Below, piece after piece: positions 58,735 to 64,000 of a stretch of 64,000 nt of DNA. Under the pieces are notes generated by a model that saw only the letters and a program-made list of their open reading frames with translations, had not been told where the DNA came from and made no database searches. The stretch comes from Virgibacillus phasianinus (GTDB taxonomy: Bacteria; Bacillota; Bacilli; Bacillales; Amphibacillaceae): the NCBI RefSeq assembly GCF_002216775.1, contig NZ_CP022315.1, forward strand, positions 1,488,001 to 1,552,000, in the 5' to 3' direction. Within the stretch, counting starts at the first letter, position 1. Each line of letters begins with the position of its first letter. A program made the translations under genes and the position numbers.

Positions 58735-58788
58735 AGTCAGAGATTGCCAAAGTTTGTCGATATCTAGTATAGGGACAGGTGATTGCTC

Positions 58789-59364
58789 GTGATTGATTTA
58801 CAGCAGCAAGTGAAAACCGACATGGAAGGGCTTGTAAATGAATGGAAGATGCGTGATGATCTTAATCCGAATGATTTTTTCGTAATTGGATGTTCAACGA
58901 GTGAAGTAGCTGGAGAACATATTGGAACAGCTGGAAGCGAGGACTTGGCTGCCGTTATTTTTGCTGGTCTAAAGGACTTGAAGAAGGCAACCGGTGTGAA
59001 TCTTGCCTTTCAGTGCTGTGAACATTTAAACCGTGGGCTTGTAATTGAACAGGCGGCATTTAATCCACTTGTTCATGAAGAAGTATCCGTTATTCCTGCA
59101 CCCAGAGCAGGGGGATCGATGGCAACCTACGCGTACAAGCACATGGATAATCCAGTTGTGGTAGAAAAGATTCGGGCATCGTCAGGTATCGATATTGGTG
59201 ACACCATGATTGGCATGCACCTGAAGCATGTTGCAATACCACTTCGCTTTGCACAGAAGATGGTTGGGAAGGCACGTGTGACAGGGGCAAAAACAAGGCC
59301 GAAATTAATTGGCGGGGAACGAGCTATCTATTCTAGTCAACCTGAAAACAAAAGCTGTAACTAA
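58789..59364 (+). CDS. ywlG: UPF0340 family protein YwlG
   Basis: About 191 aa. FFVIGCSTSEVAGEHIGTAGS and FQCCEHLNRGLVIE are family signatures. GTG 58789 is 6 bp after AGGTGA; TTG 58783 abuts the ribosome site. Between rpiB and glyA as in B. subtilis. Function unknown. Confidence 0.88.
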   Translation: MIDLQQQVKTDMEGLVNEWKMRDDLNPNDFFVIGCSTSEVAGEHIGTAGSEDLAAVIFAGLKDLKKATGVNLAFQCCEHLNRGLVIEQAAFNPLVHEEVSVIPAPRAGGSMATYAYKHMDNPVVVEKIRASSGIDIGDTMIGMHLKHVAIPLRFAQKMVGKARVTGAKTRPKLIGGERAIYSSQPENKSCN

Positions 59365-59391
59365 TTTTTACACACATAGGAGGAGCTAAAT

Positions 59392-60627
59392 ATGGAACAT
59401 GTAAAACAAGGAGATCAGGAATTATATCAAGCAATACAGGATGAAAAAAAGCGTCAGCATGACAAAATTGAATTGATTGCATCAGAAAACTTTGTCTCAG
59501 AAGCGGTTATGGAGGCAATGGGATCTGTATTGACGAATAAATATGCTGAAGGCTATCCAGGCAAACGCTATTATGGCGGCTGCGAACACGTTGATGTAGT
59601 AGAGAACCTAGCGCGCGATCGAGCCAAACAATTATTCGGTGCGGATCATGTAAACGTTCAGCCGCACTCCGGTGCACAAGCAAACATGGCTGTTTATTTT
59701 ACTGTTCTAGAACCTGGTGACACAGTTCTTGGCATGAATTTAAACCATGGCGGACATTTGACACACGGAAGTCCAGTGAACTTCAGCGGAACCTTGTATA
59801 ACTTTGTTGACTATGGTGTAGAAAAAGATACAGAACAGCTTGATTATGATGTAGTTTTGAAAAAGGCACAAGAAGTTAAGCCAAAAATGATTGTGGCTGG
59901 TGCCAGCGCATATTCCCGTCATATTGATTTTGCTAAGTTCCGTGAAATTGCTGACGCAGTTGATGCTTATTTAATGGTAGATATGGCACATATTGCAGGA
60001 TTGGTTGCAACAGGACTTCACCAGAACCCGGTTGAACATGCTCATTTTGTTACCACTACAACACATAAAACATTGCGCGGACCACGCGGTGGCATGATTC
60101 TTTGTAAAGAGGAATTTGCGAAAAAAATTGATAAATCCGTATTTCCTGGTATGCAGGGCGGACCGTTGATGCACGTGATTGCTGCCAAAGCAACTTCATT
60201 CAAAGAGGCACTATCAGATGATTTTAAAGTGTACTCCAAACAAATCATTGAAAACGCAAAAACGTTGGGCGAGGCATTGACCCGTGACGGTGTGCGGATT
60301 GTTTCCGGCGGTACGGACAACCATCTTTTACTATTAGACGTAAAAACACTTGGACTTACCGGAAAAGTTGCTGAAAAAGTGCTTGACGATATCGGAATTA
60401 CAACGAATAAAAACACAATTCCATTTGATACAGAAAGTCCATTTGTAACAAGCGGAATTCGCATCGGTACTGCTGCAGTAACATCACGTGGGTTTGGTAA
60501 AGCGGAAATGGAAGAAATCGCGTCCATTATTTCATTCACGTTGAAAAACCACGAAGATGAAGCAAAACTAAAAGAAGCAGCTGATCGTGTGCATGCTCTA
60601 ACAAATAAACATCCATTATACGCATAA
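59392..60627 (+). CDS. glyA: Serine hydroxymethyltransferase
   Basis: 411 aa PLP enzyme. Schiff-base Lys in [26 protein letters not shown], and [11 protein letters not shown]. Makes glycine and methylene-THF from serine. AGGAGGAGC upstream. Confidence 0.97.
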   Translation: MEHVKQGDQELYQAIQDEKKRQHDKIELIASENFVSEAVMEAMGSVLTNKYAEGYPGKRYYGGCEHVDVVENLARDRAKQLFGADHVNVQPHSGAQANMAVYFTVLEPGDTVLGMNLNHGGHLTHGSPVNFSGTLYNFVDYGVEKDTEQLDYDVVLKKAQEVKPKMIVAGASAYSRHIDFAKFREIADAVDAYLMVDMAHIAGLVATGLHQNPVEHAHFVTTTTHKTLRGPRGGMILCKEEFAKKIDKSVFPGMQGGPLMHVIAAKATSFKEALSDDFKVYSKQIIENAKTLGEALTRDGVRIVSGGTDNHLLLLDVKTLGLTGKVAEKVLDDIGITTNKNTIPFDTESPFVTSGIRIGTAAVTSRGFGKAEMEEIASIISFTLKNHEDEAKLKEAADRVHALTNKHPLYA

Positions 60628-60633
60628 ATTGGG

Positions 60634-60662
60634 AGCGCCTCTATCATAGGGGCGCTTTTTTT
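60634..60662 (+). terminator. Intrinsic terminator of glyA
   Basis: AGCGCCTCTAT / ATAGGGGCGCT and seven Ts. Confidence 0.88.
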
Positions 60663-60933
60663 GAAAAGGTTGTTTTTTCATCTGTCCCGGTTGGTAAAAA
60701 TTGCGACCTAATAGTAAGGTGATATCCTACGAAAAATGCGCAGGGTTGTTTTCCGCTGCGGAAAGCGACTGCCCACAGCGGAAATCACGTTGCTGTTACG
60801 TCGCAGTTTATAGATTTTGAGTAGTATAAGTCTTTATCGGTAAAGTATAAAAAAATCTAAGGCTCTCGCCAATAGTTCTTGGCGACTAGCCAATATTTTC
60901 TAAGAAGCATATGGATTAAAAACCGACCTTTAC
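60663..60933. repeat. Gap before upp: R fragment, repeat E and repeat C
   Basis: 60744-60760 (GCGCAGGGTTGTTTTCC...) is a short R-type fragment. 60758-60798 is repeat E, matching 1919-1959 in reverse. 60816-60905 is the fullest copy of repeat C (AGTATAAGTCTTTATCGG..., stem TCGCCAATAGTTCTTGGCGA, ATTTTCTAAG). No gene. Confidence 0.7.
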
Positions 60934-60962
60934 TTGAAAAGGTGTCGATTTTTCAGTACAAT
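60934..60962 (+). promoter_or_regulatory. Promoter of upp
   Basis: TTGAAA and TACAAT with 17-bp spacing, 38 bp before the start codon. Confidence 0.7.
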
Positions 60963-61000
60963 TTGATGGATGCAAGAAATTATTAAGGAGTGATCGGCTA

Positions 61001-61630
61001 ATGGGAAAAGTACTTGTACTTGATCATCCGTTAATTCAACATAAATTAACGTACATACGAGATAAAAATACAGGAACAAAAGAATTCCGCGAGCTTGTTG
61101 ACGAAGTGGCCATGTTAATGGCATTTGAAATTACCCGCGACCTACCATTGTTGGATAAAACAATTGATACACCCGTAATGGAAGCTAACACAAAGGTACT
61201 GGCTGGGAAGAAAATTGGCCTGATTCCAATTCTCCGTGCTGGTCTAGGCATGTTAGATGGAATGTTGAAGTTAATTCCAGCGGCTCGTGTTGGACATGTA
61301 GGTCTATACCGCGATCCGGAAACACTAAAAACAGTGGAATACTTTGTTAAGCTTCCTTTAGATATTAACGAACGCGAATTAATCGTTATTGACCCAATGC
61401 TCGCTACGGGCGGGTCCGCTTGTGACGCAATCCAGGCATTGAAAAAACGTGGTGCAAAACAAATCCGCTTCATGTGTCTGATTGCCGCACCAGAGGGCGT
61501 AGAGAAATTAAAAGAAGAACATCCGGATGTCGATATTTATATTGCAGCGCTCGATGAAAAATTGGACGAGCATGCGTACATCATTCCGGGCCTTGGTGAC
61601 GCAGGTGATCGCTTGTACGGAACAAAATAA
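61001..61630 (+). CDS. upp: Uracil phosphoribosyltransferase
   Basis: 209 aa. PRPP motif [16 protein letters not shown] and uracil-binding [12 protein letters not shown]. Converts uracil and PRPP to UMP. AAGGAGTG upstream. Confidence 0.97.
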   Translation: MGKVLVLDHPLIQHKLTYIRDKNTGTKEFRELVDEVAMLMAFEITRDLPLLDKTIDTPVMEANTKVLAGKKIGLIPILRAGLGMLDGMLKLIPAARVGHVGLYRDPETLKTVEYFVKLPLDINERELIVIDPMLATGGSACDAIQALKKRGAKQIRFMCLIAAPEGVEKLKEEHPDVDIYIAALDEKLDEHAYIIPGLGDAGDRLYGTK

Positions 61631-61650
61631 TTGATGGAGTGAAGCGTAGA

Positions 61651-62763
61651 ATGGGGAAGCGTATTAAAGTCATGACAATATTTGGAACGAGGCCGGAAGC
61701 AATTAAAATGGCTCCGCTTGTTTTAGAATTACAAAAACGCAGTGATGAGTTTGAACCAATCGTAACGGTTACCGCCCAGCACAGGGAGATGCTGGATCAG
61801 GTTCTGGATATTTTTGATATCACTCCTGATTATGATTTGGATATTATGAAACAAAAACAAACCTTAGCACAAATTACTACGCGTGCACTTGAAGGTTTAG
61901 ATGAAGTCATGAAAAAAACGAACCCAGACATCGTGCTTGTCCACGGTGATACAACAACGACTTTCGCGGCATCGCTTGCTGCCTATTATAACCAAATTGC
62001 AGTTGGCCACGTAGAAGCCGGTTTACGCACATGGGATAAGTATTCTCCATACCCAGAAGAAATGAATCGCCAGCTGACTGGTGTAATAGCAGATTTGCAT
62101 TTTTCACCAACAGAGAAATCCAGGCAGAATCTAATTAATGAAAATAAAGCTGCGGACAGCATTTTTATAACAGGAAATACCGCTATCGATGCATTAAAAA
62201 CTACAGTTGATAAAGCGTATGGCAGTCCGATTTTGGATGAGGTCGGTGGCAAACGCCTGGTACTCATGACCGCACATCGCCGGGAGAACCTTGGAAACAA
62301 CATGGAGCAAATGTTCCGTGCGATCAAACGTCTGGTTGAGGAGCATGACGATGTACAGGTTATTTATCCTGTTCATTTAAATCCGGTTGTCCAGGAAACC
62401 GCTGCAGAAATTTTAGGAAACGATGATCGCATTAAGTTAATCGAGCCACTCGGTGTGGTTGATTTTCATAACTTCGCTTCCCGCGCACATTTAATTTTAA
62501 CTGACTCCGGTGGTGTGCAGGAAGAAGCACCTTCACTAGGTGTTCCTGTATTGGTTCTTCGTGATACAACAGAACGTCCAGAAGGAATTGATGCCGGAAC
62601 ATTGAAACTGGCAGGCACGGATGAGGATACAATTTTTAACCTCGCCAACGAATTATTATCTGATAAGCAGGCTCATGACAAAATGAGTAAAGCATCCAAT
62701 CCATACGGCGATGGGAAAGCTTCGATGCGAATAGCTGATGCGATCGCAGGATATTTTAATTAA
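61651..62763 (+). CDS. mnaA: UDP-N-acetylglucosamine 2-epimerase (non-hydrolysing)
   Basis: 370 aa. TIFGTRPEAIKMAPLV start, HVEAGLRTWD, TAHRRENLG, and LTDSGGVQEEAPSLGVPVLVLRDTTERPEG. Provides UDP-ManNAc for teichoic-acid linkage units. ATG 61651 preferred; an in-frame GTG at 61639 overlaps the GGAG. The gene directly after upp is often mnaA in Bacillaceae. Confidence 0.94.
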   Translation: MGKRIKVMTIFGTRPEAIKMAPLVLELQKRSDEFEPIVTVTAQHREMLDQVLDIFDITPDYDLDIMKQKQTLAQITTRALEGLDEVMKKTNPDIVLVHGDTTTTFAASLAAYYNQIAVGHVEAGLRTWDKYSPYPEEMNRQLTGVIADLHFSPTEKSRQNLINENKAADSIFITGNTAIDALKTTVDKAYGSPILDEVGGKRLVLMTAHRRENLGNNMEQMFRAIKRLVEEHDDVQVIYPVHLNPVVQETAAEILGNDDRIKLIEPLGVVDFHNFASRAHLILTDSGGVQEEAPSLGVPVLVLRDTTERPEGIDAGTLKLAGTDEDTIFNLANELLSDKQAHDKMSKASNPYGDGKASMRIADAIAGYFN

Positions 62764-62772
62764 ATGTAACCA

Positions 62773-62806
62773 AAATGCTGCCATTAAGTGGGCAGTATTT
62801 TTTTGT
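62773..62806 (+). terminator. Intrinsic terminator of mnaA
   Basis: ATGCTGCC / GGCAGTAT and a T-run. Confidence 0.8.
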
Positions 62807-62840
62807 TTGAAAGGATTGTGAGTAGCTGATATATCGGTGT

Positions 62841-63140
62841 AATGGCCGATAAAAATGAAGAACGGCGGATATATTTTGAGAACGGCCGATAAAACGTCAG
62901 GACGGCCGATATAATCTGGAAACGGCAGATAAAAACGGAGAACAGCCGATAAAACGCCAGGACGGCCGATATAATTTGGAAATGGCCGATAAAATCGAAG
63001 AATGGCCGATAAAAAGCCAGAACGGCAGATATAATCTGGAAACGGCCGATAAAATCGGAGAATGGCTGATAAAAAGCCAGGACGGCCGATAAATCGTCAG
63101 GACCGCAAATATAATCCAAAAACAGCCGATAAAACGCCAA
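62841..63140. repeat. Array of 20-bp tandem units, array 3
   Basis: Fifteen units of exactly 20 bp, core GGCCGATA. A 60-bp higher-order pattern shows as ATAATCTGGA-type ends at 62911, 62971 and 63031. Same family as 12680 and 40521. The minus-strand frame is an artefact of the period. Confidence 0.9.
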
Positions 63141-63353
63141 AACAGCAGCTAGCCACCAATCCCGCCGCTAACGCTAACTCCAGCAGGTAATCCCCGGCCA
63201 ACCGCCCGCAATCAATCTTAAATCTCATGCAAATTTCCTTACTCCAACATGTATGTTTTCCCTGTTTTTCCAAAAGCTATTAGAAAGTCTTGGCTTCTCA
63301 CCAAACTTTATATCAACTTTACTTTCTTCAAAGTAAAAAAGGGGACGCAACAC
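63141..63353. other. Gap between array 3 and the protease gene
   Basis: Begins with a C-rich stretch (about 63145-63220). A decayed repeat-C-like segment (TTAGAAAGTCTTGGCTTCTC, 63280-63300) lies further on. A GGGG-type ribosome site is just before 63354. No gene. Confidence 0.4.
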
Positions 63354-64000
63354 ATGCGACTACTCATCAAACTAGTTCTCATTTTAGCACTGATTCTCAC
63401 CATGCAGCCATTTCAAGTTCATTCGCAGGAAGATAAAAATGTCGTGTCTGTCATTATAGAAGTGGAGGGTGACCCGGATAAGCGTGAGGAATATTTACAT
63501 ACTTATTTTCCATATGTGGAAGTGGTCGCGACATTTGATAAGCTGTTTAATGGGCTGGCATTAAAATCTTCTCCGCGGAAGCTGAACGAAATGGGTTCGC
63601 TTGATTTTGTGAAAGCAGTTCATCCAGTCCGTACTTATAAGGCAACCTCCACTGAAACGAAGAACGTCCCGGTGATCCCAAATAATATTAACAACACAGA
63701 TTATACGGGAGACGGAGTAAAAGTAGGAGTAATTGACACGGGGATTGATTATAATCATCCGGATTTAGATGTCAATTATGTAGATGGATATGATCTGGTT
63801 GATCTTGACGAAGATCCAATGGAAACCCAGCAGGAGCAGGGAATCCCGACAATGCATGGAACGCATGTGGCTGGGATTATCGGGGCTGACGGAGAATTTA
63901 AAGGTGTGGCACCGGATGTAGATCTTTACGCTTACCGTGCACTTGGACCAGGGGGGAGCGGGACATCGATCCAAGTAATCGCCGCGATGGAGCAGGCGAT
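63354..64000 (+). CDS. vpr: Secreted subtilisin-like protease (Vpr type), 3' end outside window
   Basis: Open to the right edge (215 codons seen). Signal peptide MRLLIKLVLILALILTMQPF..., an I9-like propeptide (about 30-95), then the S8 domain with catalytic Asp128 in GVIDTGIDYNHPDL and His168 in MHGTHVAGIIG. The Ser lies beyond the window. The insertion pattern after the Asp motif resembles Vpr. Start ATG 63354 with AAAAAGGGGACG upstream. Confidence 0.85.
   Translation, partial: MRLLIKLVLILALILTMQPFQVHSQEDKNVVSVIIEVEGDPDKREEYLHTYFPYVEVVATFDKLFNGLALKSSPRKLNEMGSLDFVKAVHPVRTYKATSTETKNVPVIPNNINNTDYTGDGVKVGVIDTGIDYNHPDLDVNYVDGYDLVDLDEDPMETQQEQGIPTMHGTHVAGIIGADGEFKGVAPDVDLYAYRALGPGGSGTSIQVIAAMEQA

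Noticed and set aside
62784-63140. Minus-strand frame with repeated ISAVLAFYRPF-type peptides
   Set aside because: Same artefact from array 3.

Overview
The window is a low-GC Gram-positive chromosome segment from a spore-forming member of the Bacillaceae. Spore genes (gerQ, cwlJ, spo0F, spoIIR, the sporulation PBP pbpG) and the gene order show this. From ywdI to glyA the order largely follows the Bacillus subtilis ywd-ywf-ywh-ywi-ywj-ywl region, with differences that resemble the Virgibacillus/Oceanobacillus/Lentibacillus group; the genus is inference. I found no rRNA, tRNA, phage, CRISPR array or transposase gene.

Layout. 1-7.2 kb: 3' part of an AarF/UbiB kinase, a phasin-like protein, a three-gene heme-copper oxidase cluster (ctaC-ctaD-ctaE) and a membrane-anchored glutamate-synthase-like protein (YerD type). 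7.4-12.6 kb: ywdI, ywdK, the spore germination pair cwlJ-gerQ, hemQ and pta. 12.9-20 kb: lipL, ywfO-ywgA, a frameshifted lipoprotein gene, ywhD and pbpG. 20-25 kb: speE-speB (spermidine synthesis) and the biofilm operon tapA-sipW-tasA. 25-28.6 kb: ywiB-argS and a DinB-like gene. 28.7-40.4 kb: a fatty-acid/short-chain acyl-CoA block (fadF, thiolase, 3-hydroxybutyryl-CoA dehydrogenase, two acyl-CoA dehydrogenases, meaB, a FadR-type repressor, and fused isobutyryl-CoA mutase icmF). A FadR-like operator lies in the fadF promoter. 41-50.5 kb: rpoE, pyrG with a reiterative-transcription attenuator, spo0F, tal, murA2, glpX, rho, rpmE2 and tdk. 50.6-62.8 kb: a second YerD paralogue, prfA-prmC, spoIIR, a DnaA-box cluster, ywlC, mntP, ywlE, rpiB, ywlG, glyA, upp and mnaA. 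The window ends inside a secreted Vpr-like subtilase.

The unusual content is in the gaps, which hold a dense modular repeat ecology. (i) A 220-bp MITE-like element has terminal inverted repeats GAGGCCACTGAAAAAG and 8-9 bp target duplications. Four complete copies are present; one is inserted inside another, and the arithmetic is exact. (ii) A composite element of about 700 bp ('R', ends GAGGCTG-GACA) occurs three times. Its hairpin ends face nearby stop codons and look like terminators. (iii) One arm of the third R copy differs from its sisters almost only by G-to-A changes on the + strand. (iv) Three intergenic arrays carry 20-bp tandem units with the core GGCCGATA. (v) A short hairpin repeat ('C') recurs in the 5' leaders of pyrG, rho, rpmE2, mntP and upp. 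(vi) An inverted-arm repeat of about 120 bp ('A') occurs three times. The genes are mostly ordinary core genome; the repeats are where new biology is most likely.
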